A stretch of DNA of 13,559 bases from an uncultured Marvinbryantia sp. (GTDB taxonomy: Bacteria; Bacillota; Clostridia; Lachnospirales; Lachnospiraceae). Below the pieces are notes generated by a model. It saw only the letters and a program-made list of their open reading frames with translations. It had not been told where the DNA came from and made no database searches. The DNA lies in assembly GCF_905201705.1 (NCBI RefSeq), contig NZ_CAJKOX010000067.1, positions 1-13,559 on the forward strand, in the 5' to 3' direction. Both the position numbers and the translations under genes were made by a program. This document shows, one piece after another, positions 7,738 through 13,559 of the stretch (its first letter is position 1; every line of letters begins with the position of its first letter).

Positions 7738-8115
7738 TTATTCTGCTGTCTCTGCCTCTGCAGCGTCCTCAGCCGCATCACCTGCAGCGTCCGCTTCTGC
7801 TTCAGCCTCCGCGGTATCTTCTGCCGCATCCGCCTCTTCCTCATCAGCCGCAGCTTCTTCATCCGCCGCTTCCGCGGTATCCTCCGCGTTCAGACCACTC
7901 AGATACGTATCGACAGCCGTGGTATCTGCGTCGTAGAATTTTCTTGTCTCCACATGGAAACTGTTGTAAGCGGAAACTCCGATCCACACGACAAGCACCA
8001 GCAGCACTGCATAGCCGCCTATCCTCCAGAGCATTCTCTCACGCTTTTCCTTCTTCATGATTTTCTGGCGATTCGCTTTCTGCTCTTTATAGCGGTCTAC
8101 CTTTGCCTGACTCAT
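7738..8115 (-). CDS. Small single-pass membrane protein with Ala/Glu/Asp-rich tail
   Basis: I know no function for this 125-residue protein. It has a strongly basic N-terminus (residues 1-31, many Lys/Arg), one hydrophobic span (about 34-50, AVLLVLVVWIGVSAY), a short linker (51-75) and a low-complexity tail of Ala, Glu and Asp from about 77 to the end. By the positive-inside rule the N-terminus is cytoplasmic and the acidic tail outside. The frame is open back to 8163, but I chose the ATG at 8115 because AGGAG lies about 8 bases upstream and the earlier start has no such site. It has its own promoter-like sequence upstream and a hairpin downstream. The tail is encoded by imperfect GCN/GAN repeats, including CCGCGGTATC twice on the + strand, so its length may vary between strains. 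Similar small proteins are, as I recall, common in Lachnospiraceae. Confidence 0.7.
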   Translation of the reverse strand: MSQAKVDRYKEQKANRQKIMKKEKRERMLWRIGGYAVLLVLVVWIGVSAYNSFHVETRKFYDADTTAVDTYLSGLNAEDTAEAADEEAAADEEEADAAEDTAEAEAEADAAGDAAEDAAEAETAE

Positions 8116-8175
8116 ATGACATTTCTCCTCTATCTTACATTCTTTCCTGCAAGCACCTTGCATATCCTGCCTAAT

Positions 8176-8204
8176 AGTGTAACATAGATTCCACTAAAAT
8201 ACAA
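8176..8204 (-). promoter_or_regulatory. Likely promoter of the small membrane protein gene
   Basis: On the - strand TTGTAT (8199-8204) and TACACT (8176-8181) are separated by 17 bases, a moderate sigma-A match. Transcription would begin near 8169, giving a leader of about 50 bases to the ATG at 8115. It would also uncouple this gene and the LRR-VWA-MoxR set from degV. Confidence 0.45.
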
Positions 8205-8210
8205 TCTTTT

Positions 8211-9050
8211 TTATAAAACGACGATTACGCCGCCATCGTTCGCATACAGACTGCTGATCCCGCGGGTATCCAGCACAATTGCATCCTTTACCTTGATTTT
8301 TTCCAGAATAGCCTCCTTCACCATCTGCGCCCGCTCCGGACAGTTGCAGTGGGAAATTGCCAGAATCCTTTCCTCCGTGTGCTCCGCCTGCTGAACAAGA
8401 ATATCCACCATCCGCACCAGCGCCTTGTTGATCCCGCGCACCTGCGCAAGCGGCTCGATCGTACCCTCCTGCGTGCCGTGCATCACCGGCTTGATCTTCA
8501 GCGCGGTCGCCAGAATCGCCTTCATCGTGCTGAGGCGTCCGTTTTTGCGCAGCGTCTCCAGCGTTTCCAGAACAAAATATGTTTTTTTCTCCGCGATATA
8601 TTTTTCTACGGTTTTGATGACATCCTCAAACTCCATCCCGGCTTCCTCGCACTCCTGGATTTTCAGACCGATAAGCGTCTCCCCGATGGACGCCGAGCAG
8701 GAATTAAATACATACGCTTTTTTCTCCGGGTGCTCCTCCAGAAAAAGATTTTTGCCGAGAACAGCGCTGTTGTAGGAACCGCTCAATTCGGCAGATAACG
8801 TGACTGCGTACACGTGATCCGCGCCGCAGTCGAAGGCATTTTTATACGCTTCCGGAGAGGGACAGGCGGATTTCGGACAATTCGGACTCGCTGCCGCGCG
8901 CGCCAGAAAATCTGCCTGGTCAAATGTTTCATCGTCTATAATCATAAAATCATCCACATATATCGTAAGCGGGGCAGTTTCAAAATGACCGTCCTTTTTC
9001 ATTTCCTCGGTTAATTCACCGCAACTGTCAATTACCACTTTATAGCTCAT
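8211..9050 (-). CDS. DegV family fatty-acid-binding protein
   Basis: The 279-residue protein is a typical full-length DegV (FakB-like) protein. Family members bind a fatty acid in a cleft and, in characterised cases, present it to the FakA kinase for phosphorylation and phospholipid synthesis. Visible landmarks are the N-terminal VVIDSCGEL, SACPSPEAY (61-69, at the usual TSQPSP position), LSAELSGSYNSA (85-96, containing the ligand-contact Ser) and the ETLRKNGRLS segment. No signal peptide, so cytoplasmic. AGGAGG (9061-9066) lies 10 bases ahead of the ATG. It is divergent from the DUF5721-like gene and about 95 bases ahead of the small membrane protein gene. No FakA kinase gene is in the window. 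Bacillota genomes usually carry several DegV paralogues, so the ligand cannot be assigned. Confidence 0.92.
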   Translation of the reverse strand: MSYKVVIDSCGELTEEMKKDGHFETAPLTIYVDDFMIIDDETFDQADFLARAAASPNCPKSACPSPEAYKNAFDCGADHVYAVTLSAELSGSYNSAVLGKNLFLEEHPEKKAYVFNSCSASIGETLIGLKIQECEEAGMEFEDVIKTVEKYIAEKKTYFVLETLETLRKNGRLSTMKAILATALKIKPVMHGTQEGTIEPLAQVRGINKALVRMVDILVQQAEHTEERILAISHCNCPERAQMVKEAILEKIKVKDAIVLDTRGISSLYANDGGVIVVL

Positions 9051-9097
9051 GCCGCTAAAACCTCCTGAAAACGTAACGTAGTTTTTAATACTACATC

Positions 9098-9126
9098 ATC
9101 ATAGCACATATATTTCCATTTGAAAA
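9098..9126 (-). promoter_or_regulatory. Likely degV promoter
   Basis: On the - strand TTTTCA (9121-9126) and TATGAT (9098-9103) are spaced by 17 bases, with an extended TG one base ahead of the -10 box. The -10 is good, the -35 moderate. Confidence 0.5.
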
Positions 9127-9138
9127 GTGTTTTTCTGC

Positions 9139-9167
9139 TTTTCATTTCAAACTTTCTATTATATACT
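9139..9167 (+). promoter_or_regulatory. Likely promoter of the DUF5721-like gene
   Basis: TTTTCA (9139-9144) and TATACT (9162-9167) are spaced by 17 bases, placing the start of transcription near 9174, about 30 bases before the ATG at 9206. It lies back to back with the degV promoter. Confidence 0.5.
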
Positions 9168-9205
9168 AATGATACCCGAAATTTCAGATACGAGGAGAAT
9201 CATTC

Positions 9206-9703
9206 ATGCTTGCCCTGCAGATCACAGAAGTAAAACCATTTATGAACAAACTGTTTCTTGGAGACACCTTCGACGGTTTTCAGCTCTCAGAAGCAGTCTT
9301 TGTCACGTTCAACACCTTTCACATAGACGGAAGCCTGCAGAAGGAATATTATTCCTCCGAGGAGCTGGAAATGCAGCAGCTTTCGCAGCAGTCCTGGTCC
9401 TTCTGGCGCCAGCTCCGTCCATTTTGTTTAAGCCTCATCAAGGGAAAACACACGCCGCTGGAGTTTAAGATCGTATTTCGCCTCGCTCCGACAAATGTGG
9501 AAAGACTGGTGACACAGTCGCGGCTCGCGGTAAGTCCGGCGGATATTGACGGGCTTTTTCTGAACCTTCATTTCCGTCAGGGCGCGCTCACCTGCACGAC
9601 CGGTTCTTCCCTGCGTTTCTTTACGCTGGACAAGACAGTGGAGCATACCTGGGATGAAATGGTAAAAAAATTCCTGCAAAAACAGGAAATTGTATTTTGT
9701 TAG
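9206..9703 (+). CDS. DUF5721-like protein of unknown function
   Basis: This 165-residue soluble protein has the look of the DUF5721 family found in Clostridia, in length and in the N-terminal pattern (ITEVKPFMNKLFLGDTFDGF followed by a FNTFHIDG stretch). I identify the family from memory of its style, not from a known catalytic motif, and no function is known to me. There is no signal peptide or membrane span. The ATG at 9206 is supported by GAGGAGA (9192-9198) 7 bases upstream; an overlapping frame starting at 9127 lacks such support. The C-terminal coding region holds a small hairpin, TTCCTG/CAGGAA (9671-9688), and the TAG stop lies inside the left arm of the CIRCE operator of htpG. It may therefore be cotranscribed with htpG by read-through, or terminated at the palindrome. 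Confidence 0.7.
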   Translation: MLALQITEVKPFMNKLFLGDTFDGFQLSEAVFVTFNTFHIDGSLQKEYYSSEELEMQQLSQQSWSFWRQLRPFCLSLIKGKHTPLEFKIVFRLAPTNVERLVTQSRLAVSPADIDGLFLNLHFRQGALTCTTGSSLRFFTLDKTVEHTWDEMVKKFLQKQEIVFC

Positions 9704-9726
9704 CACTCAACTTAAACGAGTGCTAA
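9700..9726. promoter_or_regulatory. CIRCE operator (HrcA binding site)
   Basis: TTAGCACTC (9700-9708), a 9-base spacer and GAGTGCTAA (9718-9726) match the CIRCE consensus at all 18 arm positions. CIRCE is the operator for the heat-shock repressor HrcA, normally found at groE and dnaK operons. Here it lies upstream of htpG, whose -35 box begins 7 bases after it. The left arm contains the TAG stop of the preceding gene. Six T's follow the right arm (9727-9732), so in RNA the palindrome could also form a terminator hairpin. Confidence 0.93.
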
Positions 9727-9733
9727 TTTTTTC

Positions 9734-9762
9734 TTGACATTCTATCCGCCTGGTATTATACT
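9734..9762 (+). promoter_or_regulatory. Strong sigma-A promoter of htpG
   Basis: TTGACA (9734-9739, perfect -35) and TATACT (9757-9762) are separated by the ideal 17 bases. Transcription should start near 9769, about 40 bases ahead of the htpG ATG at 9812. The leader contains GAGGTGA (9799-9805) as the ribosome binding site. Confidence 0.88.
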
Positions 9763-9811
9763 ATCCATAATTCTACAAATGAATTACAAATATTAGATGA
9801 GGTGATAGTAT

Positions 9812-11905
9812 ATGAGCAAAACAGGTAATCTTTCTATTAACAGTGAAAACATTTTCCCGATTATCAAAAAGTGGCTGTATTCCGACCACGACATCTTCAT
9901 GCGCGAGCTGGTTTCCAACGGCTGCGACGCCATCACAAAGCTGAAAAAACTTGCCTTAATCGGTGAATTTACTTTCCCGGAGGGCTACAAGAACAAAATT
10001 GATGTTATCGTAAATCCGAAGGAAAAAACGCTGAAGTTTATCGATACCGGTCTTGGCATGACAGCCGACGAGGTGGAGGAATATATCACACAGATTGCCT
10101 TCTCCGGCGCAACCGATTTTCTGGAGAAATACAAGGACAATGCCAACGGCGATGAGATCATCGGTCACTTCGGTCTCGGCTTCTACTCTGCGTTTATGGT
10201 AGCGGACGAGGTACACATTGATACGCTCTCCTACCGCGAAGGCGCTGCTGCAGTTCACTGGGAATGCGACGGCGGCACCTCCTACACCATCGGAGACGGC
10301 GACAAGACGACCATCGGTACGGAAATCACCCTGTTCCTCAACGAGGAAAGCCTGGAGTTTGCCAATGAATACCGTGTCCGCGAGGTTCTGGAAAAATACT
10401 GTTCCTTCATGCCGACTGAGATTTTCCTCACCAACGCAGACGCCGAACCACAGTACGAAACCATTCTCAAGGAAGAAGTACGCGATGACGATGAAGTGAT
10501 CGAGTATATTCATGAGGACGCCAAGACGGAGGAAAAAGAAAACGAAAACGGCGAAAAAGAAGTGGTAGAGGTTTCTCCGGCACAGGAAAAGGCAAAAATT
10601 AAGAAGCGTCCTGTTTCCATCAGCGATACTCATCCGCTCTGGACGAAGCATCCGAACGAGTGCACGAAGGAGGAATATCTGGAGTTTTACCGCAAGGTAT
10701 TTATGGACTATAAGGAGCCGCTGTTCTGGATTCATCTGAACATGGACTACCCGTTCAACTTAAAGGGTATCCTCTACTTCCCGAAGATCAACACCGAGTA
10801 CGATTCCATCGAGGGAACCATTAAGCTGTACAATAACCAGGTATTTATCGCAGACAATATCAAGGAAGTGATCCCGGAATATCTGCTGCTCTTAAAGGGT
10901 GTCATCGACTGCCCGGATCTGCCGCTGAACGTTTCCAGAAGCGCGCTGCAGAACGACGGCTTTGTGAAAAAGATTTCCGACTATATCAGCAAGAAGGTTG
11001 CCGATAAGCTGAGCGGCATGTGCAAGACCGACCGCGAAGAGTATGAAAAATACTGGGACGACATCAGCCCGTTCATCAAATTCGGCTGCTTAAAAGACAG
11101 CAAATTCAGCGACCGCATGATGGATTATATTCTGGTGAAGAACTTAGACGGCAAATACCTCTCGCTGGATGACTTTATCAAAGAAAACCAGCCGAAGGAA
11201 GAAGAGGCTGCCGCTGAGACTGCCGAAGCAAACGATGCTGCAGAAGCTGCTCAGGAGAATACCACAGAAGAAGCATCCGATGAAGAAACGGAAAAAGAAC
11301 CGCCGAAGACAACTCTTTACTATGTGACAGACGAGGTACAGCAGAGCCAGTACATCAACATGTTTAAGGAAGCCGGGATGGACGCCGCGATCCTGAAGCA
11401 CAATATTGATACGCCGTTTATCACACATGTAGAGCAGAAAAAGGAGAACGTTCACTTCCAGCGCATCGACGCCGATGTGACCGATTCCGTCAAAGAAGAG
11501 ACGTCCGAAGATGAGCTGAAGGAAACCACGGAAACGCTTACCGATGTTTTCCGCAAAGCGCTCGGCAAGGATAAGCTTGAGGTAAAAGTGGAGAAGCTGA
11601 AAAATGAGAAAGTATCTTCCATGATCACGCTCTCCGAGGAAACACGCCGTATGCAGGAAATGATGAAGATGTACAATATGTACGGCATGGACCCGGATAT
11701 GTTCGGCGGCTCCGAGACACTGGTGCTGAACGCAAACAATGCGCTGGTACAGTTTATCCTGAATAATAAAGATTCCGAGCATGTTCCGATGATGTGCGAA
11801 CAGCTTTACGACCTCGCGATGCTCAGTCATGCTCCGCTCTCACCGGAGGCGATGACAAAATTCATCGCGCGCAGCAACGAGATCATGATGCTGCTGACAA
11901 AATAA
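9812..11905 (+). CDS. htpG: Hsp90-family chaperone HtpG
   Basis: HtpG is the bacterial Hsp90, an ATP-driven homodimeric cytoplasmic chaperone. The N-terminal GHKL ATPase motifs are clear: RELVSNGCDA (E32, N36, D39), DTGLGMT (D78, G80) and GHFGLGFYSAFMVAD (118-132). The middle domain follows with LNVSRSALQ, whose R376 matches the catalytic arginine of NVSRE-type loops, and a C-terminal Met-rich dimerisation region (MQEMMKMYNMYGMDPDMFGG). At 697 residues it exceeds E. coli HtpG (624). The extra length lies in an N-middle linker of acidic and basic residues (about 222-266) and an Ala/Glu-rich insert (about 461-499). GAGGTGA at 9799-9805 sets the ATG at 9812. A perfect CIRCE and strong promoter lie upstream and a terminator downstream, so it is probably an HrcA-controlled single-gene unit. 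In Bacillus subtilis htpG is not under HrcA. Confidence 0.97.
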   Translation: MSKTGNLSINSENIFPIIKKWLYSDHDIFMRELVSNGCDAITKLKKLALIGEFTFPEGYKNKIDVIVNPKEKTLKFIDTGLGMTADEVEEYITQIAFSGATDFLEKYKDNANGDEIIGHFGLGFYSAFMVADEVHIDTLSYREGAAAVHWECDGGTSYTIGDGDKTTIGTEITLFLNEESLEFANEYRVREVLEKYCSFMPTEIFLTNADAEPQYETILKEEVRDDDEVIEYIHEDAKTEEKENENGEKEVVEVSPAQEKAKIKKRPVSISDTHPLWTKHPNECTKEEYLEFYRKVFMDYKEPLFWIHLNMDYPFNLKGILYFPKINTEYDSIEGTIKLYNNQVFIADNIKEVIPEYLLLLKGVIDCPDLPLNVSRSALQNDGFVKKISDYISKKVADKLSGMCKTDREEYEKYWDDISPFIKFGCLKDSKFSDRMMDYILVKNLDGKYLSLDDFIKENQPKEEEAAAETAEANDAAEAAQENTTEEASDEETEKEPPKTTLYYVTDEVQQSQYINMFKEAGMDAAILKHNIDTPFITHVEQKKENVHFQRIDADVTDSVKEETSEDELKETTETLTDVFRKALGKDKLEVKVEKLKNEKVSSMITLSEETRRMQEMMKMYNMYGMDPDMFGGSETLVLNANNALVQFILNNKDSEHVPMMCEQLYDLAMLSHAPLSPEAMTKFIARSNEIMMLLTK

Positions 11906-11922
11906 ATTTAAATTGAAATAAT

Positions 11923-11965
11923 GCCGGGCAGCTTTGAATATACAGCCGCCCGGCTTATGTTTTAC
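11923..11965. terminator. Bidirectional terminator between htpG and the PaaK-like gene
   Basis: GCCGGGC (11923-11929) pairs with GCCCGGC (11948-11954), with an inner GC pair of dinucleotides. On the + strand it is followed by a T-rich tail (TTATGTTTTACATTTT). On the - strand it lies just after the PaaK-like stop and is followed by ATTATTTCAATTT. It separates two converging genes. Confidence 0.8.
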
Positions 11966-11968
11966 ATT

Positions 11969-13288
11969 TTATATAGTATCTTTTACATTACAGACAAAGC
12001 ACCGCAGCTTTCCATTCGGATCCGGCGGGATAACGTCCAGCCAGACGACTTTGATGCGAAATTCCTCCCCGTAAAGCTTCTGCAGACGTCCGCGGAAGAA
12101 TTCTTCGATTTCCCCTTCTGTATGAGTCTTATCCTGCGGATCACGCACCAGCTCGACACGCAGATCATGATAAGTCTCCTGCACATAGCGGAACTGGGCG
12201 ATTCCGGTAATCCCGTTTGGAATCTTGCGCAGCTCCAGAACTGAAGTGTCCTCCCCGTTTTCATGCTTTACCATATCGTTCAGACGTCCGTGGATCGTCG
12301 TAACATAGCGGATGCCGTCCTTCATATAGGAGGATGCCGTGTCTCCGATATCGTAATTGATCAACGGAAAATCGGTCTTATAAAGCGGTGTTAAGATCAT
12401 CCGTCCGTTGTCCGCCAGGTGGTTCTCGCTGTCGTAAATGTTGACTACATGCGTATCGCAGCATAAATCGTAATAATCTTTTCCGGGACGCTTTACCAGG
12501 CAGCTGCCCGTCTCATCGCTTCCATAGCAGTCCACCAGCCCCGGACCAAAGGTTTTCTCAAGGATCTGCCGCGTCACCTCATCGACCATCTCGCTGACAG
12601 GGATATACCACTTCGGCTTCCGCACCTTCAGCTTATGCTGCTGTGCATACAGAGCAATGCGGACAATACAGTTTTTACGCAGGCAGATCAGATCCGGCGC
12701 ATACTCATTCAGCTCGCGGATGGCATCGGCAGTACCGTCGCCCACGCAGCGTTTTTCCGAAATGATCCGGCGCTGCAGAATTCCGAGATTCTGCAGGATC
12801 GAATCCTTCTTCTTCTTTTCCGTGCGGTAGCTCGACTCAAAAGACACCATTTTTCCGGTAAAGGGCTTATAGCCAAAGCTCATCAGAATGCGGATCCAGC
12901 TTGCATTTGCGCAGGCATGTTCCCGCTGCGACTGATAAAGGGTAAGCGGAACGCCGGTGGAACCGCTTGTACTGGTAGCATCCCAGCTATCCCTTGTCTT
13001 TGGATTCGCATCGTATAATTCCTTCATCCATTCCCGCAGCTCCGCTTTTGTGAGCACCGGGAATTTTGCCAGATCCTCCGCACAGTGGAAGTCCTCCGGC
13101 GTGAGATGATGCTCTTCAAAGCGCTTTCGATAAAATGGTATCTCATAGGCCGCTTTCATCAGCTTATATACATTTTTATTCTGCTTCTTTTTTCGTTTCT
13201 GCGGCGCCCGCGAAAAGTCTTTCTCCAGCACCAGCAGATAATAAAAGGTCGTCAGGTTGATTAATTTTTTTTGCAGCTGCAGTTTCAT
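11969..13288 (-). CDS. PaaK/CapK-like adenylate-forming enzyme
   Basis: The 439-residue protein belongs to the phenylacetate-CoA ligase (PaaK/CapK) branch of the adenylate-forming superfamily, which activates a carboxylic acid with ATP. Core motifs are visible: the phosphate-binding loop STSGSTGVPL (106-115), CYGSDETG (254-261), INYDIGD (310-316, with D316 for ribose binding), GRLNDMV (334-340, R335) and a C-terminal PNGKLR with the likely catalytic K427. The first 45 residues are basic and unusual for PaaK. The ATG at 13288 is preceded by AAGGAG (13298-13303) 9 bases upstream; the frame is open to 13363 but that stretch holds a terminator-like hairpin. The neighbours are two tRNA genes and htpG, giving no pathway clue. 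Relatives are often annotated as capsule or coenzyme F390 synthetase proteins. The substrate is unknown. Confidence 0.82.
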   Translation of the reverse strand: MKLQLQKKLINLTTFYYLLVLEKDFSRAPQKRKKKQNKNVYKLMKAAYEIPFYRKRFEEHHLTPEDFHCAEDLAKFPVLTKAELREWMKELYDANPKTRDSWDATSTSGSTGVPLTLYQSQREHACANASWIRILMSFGYKPFTGKMVSFESSYRTEKKKKDSILQNLGILQRRIISEKRCVGDGTADAIRELNEYAPDLICLRKNCIVRIALYAQQHKLKVRKPKWYIPVSEMVDEVTRQILEKTFGPGLVDCYGSDETGSCLVKRPGKDYYDLCCDTHVVNIYDSENHLADNGRMILTPLYKTDFPLINYDIGDTASSYMKDGIRYVTTIHGRLNDMVKHENGEDTSVLELRKIPNGITGIAQFRYVQETYHDLRVELVRDPQDKTHTEGEIEEFFRGRLQKLYGEEFRIKVVWLDVIPPDPNGKLRCFVCNVKDTI

Positions 13289-13310
13289 AAAAATACGCTC
13301 CTTATATGAT

Positions 13311-13348
13311 AAAAAGCCTTGTAAATCCATCCGGTTACAAAGCTTTTT
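13311..13348 (-). terminator. Terminator-like hairpin in the leader of the PaaK-like gene
   Basis: On the - strand AAAAAGC-T-TTGTAA pairs with TTACAA-G-GCTTTTT across a 10-base loop, a 14-pair stem including one G-U, ending in five T's. It finishes only about 7 bases before the AAGGAG ribosome binding site of the PaaK-like gene. Form and position suit an attenuator or a second terminator for the tRNA unit. Confidence 0.65.
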
Positions 13349-13366
13349 CGTTGCCAAGCACACGAC

Positions 13367-13390
13367 AAAAACGTCCAGTGGACGTTTTTT
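13367..13390 (-). terminator. Intrinsic terminator of the tRNA unit
   Basis: AAAAACGTCC (13367-13376) pairs with GGACGTTTTT (13380-13389) across a 3-base loop. On the - strand it starts just after the tRNA-Leu 3' end and runs into a TTTTT tail, so it should end the tRNA transcript. Confidence 0.75.
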
Positions 13391-13392
13391 AG

Positions 13393-13476
13393 TGCGGGTA
13401 GCCGGACTTGAACCGGCACGGAGTTACCCCCGAGAGATTTTAAGTCTCTTGTGTCTGCCTATTCCACCATACCCGC
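13393..13476 (-). tRNA. tRNA-Leu (anticodon TAA)
   Basis: The 84-base tRNA reads on the - strand. The acceptor arms GCGGGTA and TACCCGC pair (13470-13476 with 13394-13400), and the discriminator A is at 13393. The anticodon stem AGAGA/TCTCT encloses the loop CTTAAAA with anticodon TAA at 13440-13442. A long variable arm, typical of class II tRNAs, and a T arm GCCGG-TTCAAGT-CCGGC are present. No CCA is encoded, so it must be added after transcription. It reads UUA (and possibly UUG) codons. Confidence 0.96.
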
Positions 13477-13507
13477 ATAATTATTTTATTGTAAAAATTG
13501 TAGAAAA

Positions 13508-13559
13508 TGGGACCTATAGGGCTCGAACCTATGACCCTCTGCTTGTAAGGCAGATGCTC
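13508..13559 (-). tRNA. tRNA-Val (anticodon TAC), cut by the window edge
   Basis: The 3' two-thirds of a tRNA is present on the - strand; the 5' acceptor strand and most of the D arm lie beyond the window. The anticodon stem TCTGC/GCAGA encloses CTTACAA, with anticodon TAC at 13545-13547. The T arm ATAGG-TTCGAGC-CCTAT and 3' acceptor AGGTCCC with discriminator A (13508) are intact, without encoded CCA. It lies 31 bases upstream of tRNA-Leu and is probably cotranscribed with it. Confidence 0.93.

Noticed and set aside
7741..7880. Repetitive GC-rich stretch that could be taken for a tandem repeat or CRISPR-like array
   Set aside because: It is the coding repeat of an Ala/Glu/Asp tail, without equal spacers or conserved repeat units.
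9671..9688. Small hairpin TTCCTG/CAGGAA near the end of the DUF5721-like gene as a terminator
   Set aside because: It lies inside the coding region and has no clear T-run; the CIRCE palindrome with six T's is a better candidate.

Overview
The window looks like a chromosomal segment of a Clostridia member of the Bacillota, most likely a Lachnospiraceae-type gut anaerobe. The grounds are strong AGGAGG-type ribosome binding sites, a perfect CIRCE (HrcA) operator, a 477-residue pyruvate kinase, a DegV protein, a DUF5721-like protein, tRNA genes without an encoded CCA, and mid-range G+C. The family-level placement is inference from protein style; no marker gene settles it.

Layout. Bases 1-528 hold no convincing gene but contain a cluster of nested inverted repeats (about 319-480). 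A sigma-A-like promoter then drives a tight + strand operon (604-3718): a PHP-domain phosphoesterase, a Cof-type HAD phosphatase and pyruvate kinase, joined by a 4-base stop/start overlap and a 2-base gap. A bidirectional terminator at about 3794-3835 separates it from a convergent block on the - strand. In transcription order from 9050 down to 3850 that block holds a DegV lipid-binding protein, a small single-pass membrane protein with an Ala/Glu/Asp tail, and a three-gene set: a cytoplasmic leucine-rich-repeat protein, a DUF2201-type VWA protein and a MoxR-family AAA+ ATPase. This last set is the most interesting candidate system in the window. It resembles an ATPase-VWA remodelling pair (as in RavA-ViaA) with an added repeat-protein adaptor, but its substrate is unknown.

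Divergent from degV, on the + strand, lies a small DUF5721-like gene, followed by htpG (Hsp90) at 9812-11905. htpG has a near-perfect TTGACA-N17-TATACT promoter. A perfect CIRCE palindrome lies upstream of the -35 box, contains the stop codon of the DUF5721-like gene, and is followed by six T's, so it could also work as a terminator. This HtpG is about 70 residues longer than the E. coli protein because of two charged insertions. A second bidirectional terminator follows htpG.

The right end is on the - strand: a tRNA-Val(TAC) cut by the window edge, tRNA-Leu(TAA), a terminator, a second terminator-like hairpin directly in front of the ribosome binding site, and a PaaK/CapK-like adenylate-forming enzyme. 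The genes look mostly like core housekeeping with lineage-specific additions. I see no insertion sequence, prophage, CRISPR array or recognised defence gene.
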